Below, one piece after another: positions 15,905 through 24,283 of a stretch of 36,161 nt of DNA. How positions within the stretch are numbered: position 1 is the stretch's first letter; each line of letters starts with the position of its first letter. Both the position numbers and the translations under genes were made by a program. The DNA comes from Burkholderiales bacterium (lineage in GTDB: Bacteria > Pseudomonadota > Gammaproteobacteria > Burkholderiales > JAEUOS01): the NCBI GenBank assembly GCA_947456845.1, contig CANGUJ010000002.1, forward strand, positions 1 to 36,161. Reading direction: 5' to 3'. The notes under the pieces are model-generated. The model was not told the DNA's origin and searched no databases. It saw only the letters and a list, made by a program, of their open reading frames with translations.

Positions 15905-17821
15905 TCACGCTCCCGTGGCGGCAGGCGCCGCTTCGGCCGCCTTGGGGCGGGCGGTGGCGCGGCGCTGGCGGGCGATCGCCATGCCGATGCCGAACAGGGC
16001 CACCAGCACGGGCACGACGACGATGTTGGCGACCTTGGTCCAGAACTGCAGCGCCTCGGCGTCCTGCCTCAAGTCTTTGCGCAGTTCCTTCAACTCCTTA
16101 CGGGTGGACAGCACGCGCTTCTTGAAGTTGTCGAGCTCGGCCTGCTGCTCGGGGGTGAGGATCTGCGCCGACTTGGCGTCGCCGCTGGGCCGCTGCAGCT
16201 TCTGCATTTTCTCGGTGGTCTGCTGCAGGTCGTCTTCCATCGATTTGATCTTGCCGAAGTACTGCTTCTGCGCGTTGGTCTCCATCTCGCGAACCACGGT
16301 GAGCGGGCGGAAGATCGAGGTGCGGGTGCGCAGTGTCGACAGATCATCCCCGGCGGCAGCCTGCTCGACCAGCCCCTGCGCGAAGGCAAGGTTGCCGTTC
16401 GACGGCACCACGACGCGCTGGCCGAAGATGTTCTGGATCTCGACGGCGGCCCCGTCGGCGAGCATGTCGGCATCGGCCACGATCACCACCGAATTCTCGG
16501 CCGCGCCCTCCTTGAGCTGCGCGGGCTCGGGCGCCTTCTTGGCGTCCTTGCCGTCATCCCGCCGCGGCATCCCTTCAGGCACCCCTTCCGGGAAGGCGGT
16601 CTTGAACTTGCCGGTCAGGCGCGCCGCCAGGGGCAGGCTCTTGTTGGTGGGCACGAAGCCCTTCATCGCGGTGTCGCCCGACAGCGAGGCGACGATGCCG
16701 TCGACGAACATGTTGTTGGGCGAGGAGCGCATCAGTTCGCTCACCGCGAGGCCCGCCGCAGGCTTGATGTCGAACGCCCCGGAGAACGCCAGCAGCACGG
16801 TCTCGATCTGGCTGGTAGCCACGTCATCACGGTTCATCGCGGTGCGGTTGAGGGTGAGGATGGTGGGCGTGAGCCGCTGTCCCGATCCCGAGGCGTAGGT
16901 CACGTCCGCGAGCGCCTTGCCAAGCTCCATGTTCACACCCCAGGCCTTGAACAGGCGCGGCAGCGTGGACTGGCCGGGCTGGCCCTGGGCCATCGGCATC
17001 ATCGGGTTGGGCTGCTGGTCGAAATACATGTGCGGATCGACGAAGGCGATCAGCTTGCCGCCGCGCAGGACGAACTGGTCGAGCGCGTATTCGGTGCGCT
17101 CGGAGATGTCGCGCGGATGGATCAGGAGCAGGGTCTTGATCGCCGGATCGATGGTCTCGGCACTGATCGGGATGTTCTTCACCTCGAAATCGCGCTTCAA
17201 CTCGCCGGCCAGCACCCAAGGCTCGGTGGGCTGGCGCGACATCATGTTCATCGGTGCGCCCATCACCGGCACCGCGCTCATCAGGCCGATGACCGGGCGC
17301 TCGGTGTTGGCCACACGGGCCACGGCGCGGATCAGGTCATACTCGAGCAGGCGCTCACGCTGCGGGTTGATGCCGGCGATAGCTTCCTTGCGGTCCAGGC
17401 GCGAGACCGTCAGGCCCATGTAGAACTGTTCGCCGGTGGTCAGCGTCTGCGGCTCGATGCCGTCGAGCTGCGCCGCGTCTTCCTCATCGGAATCCGGCTT
17501 GGGGTTGTATTTCTCGATGATGATGTTGCCGCCGCTGGCCGCCTTGAACTCGCGCAGGAGGTCGTCCACGCGCTGGGCGAAGCTCTTCAGTTGCACCGGC
17601 ATGGCGTTGTCGCCCTGCGAGATGTACAGGCGCACTTTGACCGGGCCATCGAGCTTGCCGAGGATCTTTTTCGTGCCCTCGGAGAGCGTGAACAACCTGC
17701 CGTCGGTCAGGTCGGCGCGCACCGCCACCCGCGAGGCGAGGAAGTTGCCGGCCACGAGAAGCAGGAACAGGGCGATCAGCCCGGCCGCGGAATACAGAAG
17801 AGTGGATGTCTTGTTGTTCAT
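15905..17821 (-). CDS. GldG-like ABC-transporter auxiliary protein
   Basis: A 638-residue membrane protein of the GldG/ABC_transp_aux type. One N-terminal transmembrane helix (TLLYSAAGLIALFLLLVAGNFLASR, ~5-30) is followed by RADLTDGRLFTLSEGTKKILGKLDGPVKVRLYIS, the hallmark start of the domain. A GATase-like soluble region follows (VDPHMYFDQQPNPM, VLRGGKLIAFVD). Next come a coiled-coil segment (~500-600: KSMEDDLQQTTEKMQKLQ, LDNFKKRVLSTRKELKELRKDLRQDAEAL) and a C-terminal transmembrane helix (VANIVVVPVLVALFGIGMAIA). In Bacteroidetes the GldA-F-G system is linked to gliding; here only the architecture is conserved. It sits 13 bp after the permease gene and is presumably in complex with it. Confidence 0.87.
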   Translation of the reverse strand: MNNKTSTLLYSAAGLIALFLLLVAGNFLASRVAVRADLTDGRLFTLSEGTKKILGKLDGPVKVRLYISQGDNAMPVQLKSFAQRVDDLLREFKAASGGNIIIEKYNPKPDSDEEDAAQLDGIEPQTLTTGEQFYMGLTVSRLDRKEAIAGINPQRERLLEYDLIRAVARVANTERPVIGLMSAVPVMGAPMNMMSRQPTEPWVLAGELKRDFEVKNIPISAETIDPAIKTLLLIHPRDISERTEYALDQFVLRGGKLIAFVDPHMYFDQQPNPMMPMAQGQPGQSTLPRLFKAWGVNMELGKALADVTYASGSGQRLTPTILTLNRTAMNRDDVATSQIETVLLAFSGAFDIKPAAGLAVSELMRSSPNNMFVDGIVASLSGDTAMKGFVPTNKSLPLAARLTGKFKTAFPEGVPEGMPRRDDGKDAKKAPEPAQLKEGAAENSVVIVADADMLADGAAVEIQNIFGQRVVVPSNGNLAFAQGLVEQAAAGDDLSTLRTRTSIFRPLTVVREMETNAQKQYFGKIKSMEDDLQQTTEKMQKLQRPSGDAKSAQILTPEQQAELDNFKKRVLSTRKELKELRKDLRQDAEALQFWTKVANIVVVPVLVALFGIGMAIARQRRATARPKAAEAAPAATGA

Positions 17822-17834
17822 GATGCCCGGTTCC

Positions 17835-18581
17835 TCAGGAGCGGCGATTGCGGATCACGAGCGCCGTGGCGAATAGCGCGAAGCCGGTGACCGAGAGGAA
17901 GAAAAGGAGGTCGCGCGAATCGATCACGCCCTTCTGGAAGCCGTCGAAGTGCGTCATCACCGAGAAGGCGGCAACCGTCTCGATCACCGCCGGGTTGGCC
18001 CAGCGGGTGAGCATGTCGGTCACCGGGTTGAAGCCGGCGAGAATGAGGAACAGACACACCACCACCGCCAGGATGAAGGCCACGACCTGGTTGCGCGTGA
18101 GCGCGGAGGTCAGGCCCGCGATCGAGAGATAAGCGCCGGCCAGGAAGAAACTGCCGAGGTAGCCGGTGAAGATCTGCCCGTTGTCGGGATCGCCCAACCA
18201 GTTGACCGTCAACACCACCGGGAAGGTCAGGGCCAGGCCGATGGCCAGGAAGAACCAGGATGCGAGGAACTTGCCGAAAATGGCCTCCCAGGCGTTGACC
18301 GGCATGGTCAGCAGCAGTTCGATGGTTCCGGAACGCCTTTCCTCCGACCACAGGCGCATGCCGACCGCAGGCACCAGCACCAGGTACAGCCACGGATGCC
18401 AGGTGAAGAAGGAGGCGAGGCTGGCCTCGCCGCGCTCGAAAAAGTTGCCCACCGTGAAGGTGAAAAAGCCGGTCAGGAGCAGGAAGATCACCAGGAACAC
18501 ATAGGCCACGGGCGATCCGAAATAGGACACGGTTTCGCGCTTGGCGATGGCCCAGATGTTGGCCAGGGATTGCGGATTCAT
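17835..18581 (-). CDS. GldF-like ABC transporter permease
   Basis: A 248-residue integral membrane protein with about six hydrophobic segments, among them YVFLVIFLLLTGFFTFTVGNFF, WLYLVLVPAVGMRLWSEERRSGTIELLLTMPV, ASWFFLAIGLALTFPVVLTVNWLG, VVAFILAVVVCLFLILAGF and FFLSVTGFALFATALVI. The SEERRSGTIELLLTMPV motif is typical of ABC-2 type permeases of the GldF/NosY group. Its ATG overlaps the ATPase stop by 4 bp, so the ATPase and permease are translationally coupled. It probably forms the membrane channel of the ATPase-permease-GldG-DUF4340 unit. The transported substrate is unknown. Confidence 0.88.
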   Translation of the reverse strand: MNPQSLANIWAIAKRETVSYFGSPVAYVFLVIFLLLTGFFTFTVGNFFERGEASLASFFTWHPWLYLVLVPAVGMRLWSEERRSGTIELLLTMPVNAWEAIFGKFLASWFFLAIGLALTFPVVLTVNWLGDPDNGQIFTGYLGSFFLAGAYLSIAGLTSALTRNQVVAFILAVVVCLFLILAGFNPVTDMLTRWANPAVIETVAAFSVMTHFDGFQKGVIDSRDLLFFLSVTGFALFATALVIRNRRS

Positions 18582-19531
18582 TTTTTCACCGTATCGGGCA
18601 ATGTGAGCTTGCGGAACACCTCGTCGAGTTGCCCCTCCTCGGTGCGCAGTTGTTCGATGCGCCAGTTTTCGCGCTCGGCCATTTCGATCACCGCGCGCGC
18701 CAACAGCGGCGCCGCGGTCTTGTCGCGCGGGTAGGCGCGCACGGCATCAGGCCCGGCGGCGGGAATGGCCTCGCAGCGCGCCACATCAGGCAGTTCGCCC
18801 AGCTTGTTGGCCACCAACGCTGCGTCCACACCGCGCGCCGCCAGGGTCACCGCGCCGGCAGCCTCCGACATGGCCTTGAGTTCGCCCGGCGTACCGTTGG
18901 CGACGATGCGGCCGCGATCGATGATGATGGCGCGGGTACAGGCGGCGTCCACCTCTTCAAGGATGTGGGTAGAGAAAATTACCGCCTTGGTCTTGCCCAT
19001 CTCGCGGATCAGGTTGCGCACCTCGTGCTTCTGGTTGGGGTCCAGGCCGTCGGTCGGTTCGTCCATGATCAGCACCTCGGGATCATGGATCAGCGCCTGC
19101 GCCAGGCAGGTGCGATGGCGGTAGCCCTTGGACAAGGTATCGATCGACTGGTACAGCACGTTTTCCAGGAAGCAAAGGTCGACCACCCGATTGACCGCGC
19201 GCCTGCGGGCGTCACCGCTGATGCCGCGCAATTCGGCCACGAAGCTGAGGAAGCCGTTGACCGTCATGTCGCCGTAGGAGGCCGCGCTTTCGGGCAGGTA
19301 GCCGATCAGGCGCTTGGCGGCGAGCGGTTCGGACACCACGTAATGCCCGCCGACGCTCACGCGGCCGAAGGTGGGTGGCAAAAAGCCGGTGATCATGCGC
19401 ATGGTGGTGGACTTGCCGGCGCCATTGGGGCCCAGGAAGCCCAGCACCTCGCCACGCTCGACGTTGAAGGACAGGTTGTCCACCACCGTGTTGCGACCGA
19501 AGGTCTTGGTCAGGTTTTCAATTCGTATCAT
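18578..19531 (-). CDS. GldA-like ABC transporter ATP-binding protein
   Basis: A 317-residue ABC ATPase. Walker A GPNGAGKST lies at ~34-42, the signature LSKGYRHR replaces the usual LSGGQ, and Walker B reads VLIMDEPTDGLD, followed by the H-loop in STHILEEV. The Q-loop position reads GYLPES, with Glu instead of Gln, as in GldA-type proteins. A ~70-residue C-terminal extension (LAARGVDAALVANKLGELPDV...) resembles that of exporter ATPases. The ATG at 19531 is chosen: the frame continues to a TTG at 19561, but the homology begins exactly at MIRIENLTKTFG. It is the first gene of the - strand unit, driven by the promoter at 19592-19619. Confidence 0.9.
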   Translation of the reverse strand: MIRIENLTKTFGRNTVVDNLSFNVERGEVLGFLGPNGAGKSTTMRMITGFLPPTFGRVSVGGHYVVSEPLAAKRLIGYLPESAASYGDMTVNGFLSFVAELRGISGDARRRAVNRVVDLCFLENVLYQSIDTLSKGYRHRTCLAQALIHDPEVLIMDEPTDGLDPNQKHEVRNLIREMGKTKAVIFSTHILEEVDAACTRAIIIDRGRIVANGTPGELKAMSEAAGAVTLAARGVDAALVANKLGELPDVARCEAIPAAGPDAVRAYPRDKTAAPLLARAVIEMAERENWRIEQLRTEEGQLDEVFRKLTLPDTVKK

Positions 19532-19591
19532 GCGATCGCCATGGTTTGTTGGTATCGGCAACGGACGCGCCTTGCCGGCAGGTCGCGAGCG

Positions 19592-19619
19592 ATTATCGGG
19601 GCGGAAGGGAGGATTTCAA
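19592..19619 (-). promoter_or_regulatory. Likely promoter of the GldA/F/G-DUF4340 unit
   Basis: On the - strand TTGAAA (19619-19614) and GATAAT (19597-19592) are 16 bp apart. Transcription would start near 19585, giving a ~55-nt leader before the ATG at 19531. The rest of the 228-bp gap shows no gene. Confidence 0.45.
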
Positions 19620-19759
19620 GGGCCCAGGGTCGCAAGGGAAAACCCTGAGAAACGGCCACGGCGCCGTTGCGTAAACCCACGATTATGGGGCAGTTCCACA
19701 GAACCCGCGCCAACCTGGCCCGGATGTGCCGGCCCGAGACCCGCGGGATGCGCCGTGCC

Positions 19760-20251
19760 TCAGTAAATGCCCGCCGACAGGCCCGCAGCGAGCAATGCGC
19801 CCACCTCCTCGCACCGGCCAATGTCCGCGTTCGCGATGGTCTTGGGCGCCGCAATCGCCGCCGGGGTCTGCGCGTGCGTGCAGACGATGGTCGACGCGCA
19901 CGCGGCCTTCAGGCGCCAGCCCGTGGCGATGCGCTCAATCTGCCGCACCGCCCCCTGGCCATCGCTGCCGGCGCACACCAGGGCAGCGTAGGCGCGACCG
20001 CCGATGCGCTCGAGCGCCGCATAGTAGGTGCGATCGAAGAAGTCTTTCATCAGGCCCGCCATCGACGCAAGGTTCTCGGGCGCTGCGAAGACATAGGCAT
20101 CCGCCGCCAGCACATCGGTGGGGCCGGCGGCGGATGCCTCGAGCATGCGCACCGCGACCTCTCCACCCGCGGCGGCGGCGCGCGCAACCGCCCGGGCCAT
20201 CTGCAGCGTGCCGCCGGTGGTGGAGCAATAGACGATCAGCAGGGTCTTCAT
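19760..20251 (-). CDS. Flavodoxin-family protein
   Basis: A 163-residue flavodoxin-like protein, probably an FMN-binding redox protein or NAD(P)H-dependent flavin reductase. The N-terminal strand and phosphate loop read LLIVYCSTTGGTLQMARAVARAA; the FMN isoalloxazine loops are AYVFAAPENLASMAGLMKDFFDRTYY and AALVCAGSDGQGAVRQIERI. The size suits a short flavodoxin. Another possibility is an NADPH-dependent FMN reductase that could supply reduced flavin to the LLM oxidoreductase, but it is not in that operon. A GATAAT at 20264-20259 sits only 7 nt before the ATG, so the mRNA may be leaderless. It is divergent from the enoyl-CoA hydratase gene. Confidence 0.82.
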   Translation of the reverse strand: MKTLLIVYCSTTGGTLQMARAVARAAAAGGEVAVRMLEASAAGPTDVLAADAYVFAAPENLASMAGLMKDFFDRTYYAALERIGGRAYAALVCAGSDGQGAVRQIERIATGWRLKAACASTIVCTHAQTPAAIAAPKTIANADIGRCEEVGALLAAGLSAGIY

Positions 20252-20382
20252 GGGAGCGATTATCGCCGCGGCGGGTCATCGAATACACTCTCCGGGCCGC
20301 AAACGGCCGAGACCGCTTGCCCCGCCCATCACCATTGCCGACGACGCCCCCAGGCGACGCCGCGGCGCCGAAAGCCTCCAAC

Positions 20383-21165
20383 GTGAACGACGAACTGATC
20401 ATCGAAGCCCGCGACGGCATTGCCCATGTCACCCTCAACCGTCCGCAGGCGCGCAACGCCCTCACCTACGCCATGTACGAAGGCCTGGCCGCGTACTCGC
20501 AGGAGATCGCCCGCGATCCAGCGATCAAGGTGATGGTGATCCGCGGCGCGGGCGACAAGGCCTTCGCCGCCGGCACCGACATCTCGCAGTTTCTCGAATT
20601 CGGGAGCGGCGAGGACGGCATTGCCTACGAGGAACGGCTGGGCGCCTGCCTGGAAGTGATCGAGCGTTGCCCCAAACCGGTGATCGCCGCCATCGACGGC
20701 GCCTGCACCGGCGGCGGCGCGGCGATCGCCTCGGTGTGCGACCTGCGGGTGGCCACGCGCGCCTCCAAACTCGGCTTTCCGGTCGCGCGCACGCTGGGCA
20801 ACTGCCTGTCGGTCAAGAACCTGGCACGCATGTCGGCGCTGATCGGCCAGTCGCGCGTGACCGAACTGATGTTCACCGCGCGCCTGGTGAGCGCGGAGGA
20901 AGGCGCGGCCATCGGCTTCCTGCATGAAGTCGTCGATGATGGCGCAGCGCTCACCGCGCGCGTGGCTGAACTCGCCCGATCCGTCGCCGGCCTCGCGCCG
21001 CTGACGCTCGCGGCCACCAAGGAGCAGTTGCGCCGCCTGCGCGAAGGCATGCTCTCGCATGTGGACGACCATGACCTGGTGCGCATGTGCTTCGGCAGCG
21101 AGGACTTCAGAAATGGCGTGAAGGCCTTCGTCGGTCGCAAGCCGCCGGTGTGGACCGGGCGCTGA
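20383..21165 (+). CDS. Enoyl-CoA hydratase/isomerase (crotonase) family protein
   Basis: A 260-residue crotonase-fold protein. It has the family core: IAHVTLNRPQARNALTYAMYEGL, VIRGAGDKAFAAGTDISQF (first oxyanion-hole strand), KPVIAAIDGACTGGGAAIASVCDLRVAT (second oxyanion-hole Gly) and SAEEGAAIGFLHEVV. The usual PGAGGTQ stretch near the first catalytic Glu is replaced by FPVARTLGNCLS, so classical hydratase activity is not assured; a glutamate is kept in VTELMFTA. The start is the GTG at 20383, the only plausible start near the homology, with no clear ribosome site. It is divergent from the flavodoxin gene. The acyl-CoA substrate is unknown. Confidence 0.87.
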   Translation: MNDELIIEARDGIAHVTLNRPQARNALTYAMYEGLAAYSQEIARDPAIKVMVIRGAGDKAFAAGTDISQFLEFGSGEDGIAYEERLGACLEVIERCPKPVIAAIDGACTGGGAAIASVCDLRVATRASKLGFPVARTLGNCLSVKNLARMSALIGQSRVTELMFTARLVSAEEGAAIGFLHEVVDDGAALTARVAELARSVAGLAPLTLAATKEQLRRLREGMLSHVDDHDLVRMCFGSEDFRNGVKAFVGRKPPVWTGR

Positions 21166-21203
21166 TCCGCGACGGCTGCACGCGATCCGCCGCCGGCCTG
21201 CCC

Positions 21204-21357
21204 TTACCAGCGACGCGACGCGAGGATGTCGCGCATCCGCGCCGCCGCGTCGGTGATATCTTCCATACCCGCCGCCAGCGGACGCGGAGCCAGGCGCAAC
21301 GCGTCCGCCCTGGCGTCCGATAAAGAATGGTCCGTCACACCGGCCCGCTCAGCCGAG
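21204..21357 (-). pseudogene. Remnant resembling the C-terminus of kynureninase
   Basis: Reading the - strand in the frame that ends at the TAA (21206-21204) gives about 50 residues ending ALRLAPRPLAAGMEDITDAA, then ARMRDILASRRW. This resembles the C-terminal end of kynureninases (pattern LR...PLY..F.DVWDAV..LR.VL...RW). Only the last part is present; upstream the frame runs into the 3' end of the intradiol dioxygenase gene. A GTG at 21338 could start a 44-residue peptide, but a gene relic is more likely. The match is by eye only. Confidence 0.4.
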
Positions 21358-21954
21358 CGTCACGTCGAAGCTTGCGCGCCTGTGCGCCCCGGCCGGTTCG
21401 AGCTTCACCGTCACCAGCGCGCGCTGCGCCTGGGTCATGGCCCGGTAGAGAAAGTCGCGCTGGTTCTGCGCCTCGCCCTCGACGAACATCTGCGTGATCA
21501 GGGCCGGCTGCCTGGGCGCTCTCGCGGCCAGGTGGATGTGCGGGGTGCGGCCGGCATAGGACACCGGGCTGATGGTCTGGAAGGCATAGCGTCCGTCCGC
21601 GTCGGTGCGGCTCCAGCCGAAGCCTGCGAAGTTGCGGTCGCGCTCATCCGGCGTGGCGTCGCGCGAGTGGGCATAGCGGCCCAGCGCGTCGCACTGCCAG
21701 ATCTCCACCCGACAGCCCGCGACCGGCTTGCCGAATCGGTCCAGCACGCGGCCTTCCAGTGCAAGCGGGGCGGCTTTTCCCAGCATGGCGCCGCGGATCA
21801 GATTGCTCATCGGCTCGGCGGTGAAGGCCTCGGGATAGAAGGGGCCCTCGGTCATGGCGGGGGTGGGTGTGCGCGGAGACTGCGCGCGGAGCGCGCCGGC
21901 GGGCACGCCGAGCAGGGCGGCGGAGGCAACAAAGCGGCGACGGGTCAGGGCCAT
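21349..21954 (-). CDS. Exported intradiol ring-cleavage dioxygenase-like protein
   Basis: A 201-residue member of the intradiol (protocatechuate 3,4-/catechol 1,2-) dioxygenase family. The iron ligands are in place: Y94 in GRYAHSRD, Y133 in SPVSYAGRTPHIH, and H139-x-H141. TEGPFYPEAF and GRVLDRFGKPVAGCRVEIWQCDALGRY are typical family strands. The N-terminus MALTRRRFVASAALLGVPAGALRAQ is a twin-arginine-like signal, predicting export of a folded, metal-loaded enzyme; this is known for a subgroup of intradiol-like proteins but not for the classic cytoplasmic ones. It is much shorter than catechol 1,2-dioxygenases (~300). It is divergent from the iorA2 operon, across a 178-bp gap. Substrate unknown. 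Confidence 0.87.
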   Translation of the reverse strand: MALTRRRFVASAALLGVPAGALRAQSPRTPTPAMTEGPFYPEAFTAEPMSNLIRGAMLGKAAPLALEGRVLDRFGKPVAGCRVEIWQCDALGRYAHSRDATPDERDRNFAGFGWSRTDADGRYAFQTISPVSYAGRTPHIHLAARAPRQPALITQMFVEGEAQNQRDFLYRAMTQAQRALVTVKLEPAGAHRRASFDVTLG

Positions 21955-22002
21955 GGGAATCTCGGGACTCGGTTGGGCGGCGCAACGGGCGCACGGACTG
22001 GG

Positions 22003-22030
22003 ATTATGCGCAAAATTCCGCGCTGGTCAG
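22003..22030 (-). promoter_or_regulatory. Possible promoter of the intradiol dioxygenase gene
   Basis: On the - strand CTGACC (22030-22025) and CATAAT (22008-22003) are 16 bp apart, about 50 bp before the start at 21954. A moderate match only. Confidence 0.35.
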
Positions 22031-22039
22031 CGGCGCGAA

Positions 22040-22068
22040 TTGACAAACCGGGGTGCCCTGCCTACCCT
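22040..22068 (+). promoter_or_regulatory. Likely promoter of the iorA2-iorB2-Bug operon
   Basis: A perfect -35 TTGACA (22040-22045) and TACCCT (22063-22068) with a 17-bp spacer give a start near 22075, 58 nt before the iorA2 ATG. TACCCT as a -10 element recurs ahead of the second Rieske operon (33008-33013). Confidence 0.5.
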
Positions 22069-22132
22069 CGCGTCCGGCCTCACCCACAGGCGCGCCCAAA
22101 CCCGCGATCCCGCGCCGCCCGGAGACACACGC

Positions 22133-24283
22133 ATGGAACGTTCATTCGCCGCCGAGATCGAGTTGCTCAAGCTCGGCGAAGGCGCGCTGTTTCGCGGCGA
22201 GGGCATCCTCGCCGTCACCAAGGCGCTGCTGCAGTCAGGCGTGTCTTATGTCGGCGGCTACCAGGGTGCGCCGGTGTCGCACCTGCTCGACGTGATGGTG
22301 CAGGCGCGCGATTATCTGGACACCCTGGGCGTACATGTGGAGTCCTGCACCAACGAAGCCTCGGCCTGCGCGATGCTGGCCGCCTCGATCAACTACCCCG
22401 CGCGCGGCGCGGTGACCTGGAAATCGATCGTCGGCACCAACGTCGCGGCCGACGCGCTCTCCAACCTGGCCTCGGCCGGGGTCAAGGGCGGCGCGCTCAT
22501 CGTGGTGGGCGAGGATTACGGCGAGGGCGCCTCCGTCATCCAGGAGCGCACCCATGCCTACGCGATGAAATCCTCGGTCTGGCTGGTCGATCCGCGCCCC
22601 AACCTCAAGACCATCGTCAAGACGGTGGAGCAGGCCTTCGAACTCTCGGAGGCTTCGAACACCCCGGTGATCATGGAACTGCGCATCCGCGCCTGCCACG
22701 TGCAGGGCGAATTCACCACCCGCGAGAACCGCGCACCGCAGGTCTCGCCCCTGGAGCCGCTGGCCGAGCCTGCCGCATTCCTGTACGACCGGCTGTCGCA
22801 TCCCCCGGTGACCTTCCGCCAGGAAAAGCTCAAGGGCGAGGTGCGCATGCCGGCGGCGCGCCGTTTCATCCTCGACCGGGCGATGAACGAACTGTTCGAT
22901 GGCAAGCGCGCCGAGGTCGGCATCATCGTCCAGGGCGGCCTGTACAACAACCTGATCCGCGCGCTTGAACTGGCCGGTCTGGCCGATGCCTTTGGCGACA
23001 CCGACGTCCCCATCCTGTGCCTGAACGTGGTCTACCCGCTGGTACCGGAGCAGATCGCCGCCTTCTGCGCCGGCAAAGAGAAGGTGCTGGTGGTCGAGGA
23101 AGGCCAGCCCGAATACATCGAACAGGAAATCGCCACCCTGCTGCGCCGCGCCGACCTGCAGACCAGGCTGCACGGCAAGGACCTGCTGCAGGCCGCCGGC
23201 GAGTACTCGACCGAGGCCATCCTGGCCGGGGTAACGAAGTTCATCGAGGGCGCCGATACGGCGGCGCTCGAGGCAGCACACGCCGCCCGCGAGGATGGCG
23301 GACGCCTGCTGGGCCACCCGGTGCCACCGCGCCCACCGACCTTCTGCGTCGGCTGCCCGGAGCGGCCGGTGTTCTCGGCCATGAAACTGGTACAGCAAGA
23401 CATCGGCAAGCTGCATGTGGGCGCCGACATCGGCTGCCACGCGTTCGGCACCTTCGAACCTTTCTCGCAGGGCAATTCCATCCTGGGTTACGGCATGAGC
23501 CTGGCCTCGATCGCCGGGGTCACGCCCTTCCAGCAGCGCCGTTCCATCGCCATCATGGGCGACGGCGGCTTCTGGCACAACGGCCTGCTCTCGGGCGTGT
23601 CCTCGAACCTGTTCAACAAGGGCGACGGCCTTTTGGTGATCATGAAGAACGGCTACACCTCGGCCACCGGCACGCAGGAACTGATTTCCTCACCGGAGGA
23701 GGAATTGAAGCGCATCGCCGGCGCCGGCAGCGCCACCGACACGCAGATGACCATCGAGGACACCTTGAAGGGCGCCGGGGTCAAGTGGATGCGCACGGTG
23801 CACAACTACCGGGTGGCCGAAATGATGGCCGCCCTCAAGGAGGCGCTCACCACCCGCGCGCCGGGTCTGAAGGTGATCATCGCCGAGGGCGAATGCCAGC
23901 TGGAGCGCCAGCGGCGCATCCGCCCGCTCAACGCGGCTGCGATCAAGCGCGGCGAGCGCGTGGTGCGGGTGCGCTACGGCATCGACGAGAACGTCTGCAC
24001 GGGCGATCATTCCTGCATCCGGCTCTCCGGCTGCCCCTCGCTCACCATCAAGGACCCGTCCGATCCCCTCAAGGTGGACCCGGTGGCGCATGTCAACAAC
24101 AATTGCGTGGGCTGCGGCCTGTGCGGCGAGGTGTCGCATGCGGCCACGCTGTGCCCGAGCTTCTACCGCACCGAGATCGTCATCAATGCCACCGCATGGG
24201 ACCGCTTCAAGCGCGAGGTGCGCGAATTCTTCATCGGGCTCATCGCGCCGAAGCGCCGTGCAACCCAGGGAGCGCAAGCATGA
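22133..24283 (+). CDS. iorA: Indolepyruvate-type 2-oxoacid:ferredoxin oxidoreductase, alpha subunit, second copy (IorA2)
   Basis: A 716-residue paralogue of IorA1, with the same start (MERSF), the same domain order and long identical blocks. Pyrimidine-domain Glu in TNEASACAMLAAS; ThDP motif GDGGF from 476 (GDGGFWHNGLLSGVSSNLFNKGD, so NN becomes NK at the end); GCPERPVFSAMK before it. The C-terminal ferredoxin module again has an Asp in cluster I (C622-x2-D625-x2-C628-x5-C634-P) and a full cluster II (C658, C661, C664, C674). The central region (Phe200-Asp260) and the stretch before GCPERP differ most from IorA1, which may reflect different substrates. A GGAGA site is 7 nt before the ATG. The stop overlaps iorB2 (ATGA). 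Confidence 0.92.
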   Translation: MERSFAAEIELLKLGEGALFRGEGILAVTKALLQSGVSYVGGYQGAPVSHLLDVMVQARDYLDTLGVHVESCTNEASACAMLAASINYPARGAVTWKSIVGTNVAADALSNLASAGVKGGALIVVGEDYGEGASVIQERTHAYAMKSSVWLVDPRPNLKTIVKTVEQAFELSEASNTPVIMELRIRACHVQGEFTTRENRAPQVSPLEPLAEPAAFLYDRLSHPPVTFRQEKLKGEVRMPAARRFILDRAMNELFDGKRAEVGIIVQGGLYNNLIRALELAGLADAFGDTDVPILCLNVVYPLVPEQIAAFCAGKEKVLVVEEGQPEYIEQEIATLLRRADLQTRLHGKDLLQAAGEYSTEAILAGVTKFIEGADTAALEAAHAAREDGGRLLGHPVPPRPPTFCVGCPERPVFSAMKLVQQDIGKLHVGADIGCHAFGTFEPFSQGNSILGYGMSLASIAGVTPFQQRRSIAIMGDGGFWHNGLLSGVSSNLFNKGDGLLVIMKNGYTSATGTQELISSPEEELKRIAGAGSATDTQMTIEDTLKGAGVKWMRTVHNYRVAEMMAALKEALTTRAPGLKVIIAEGECQLERQRRIRPLNAAAIKRGERVVRVRYGIDENVCTGDHSCIRLSGCPSLTIKDPSDPLKVDPVAHVNNNCVGCGLCGEVSHAATLCPSFYRTEIVINATAWDRFKREVREFFIGLIAPKRRATQGAQA

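Noticed and set aside
15878..17890. Long + strand open frame opposite the GldG-like gene
   Set aside because: Antisense shadow with low-complexity composition; the - strand product has transmembrane helices, a coiled coil and a recognisable domain.
19532..19759. 228-bp gap between the ABC ATPase and flavodoxin genes examined for a small gene
   Set aside because: Only a - strand promoter candidate is visible; translations in all frames show nothing recognisable.
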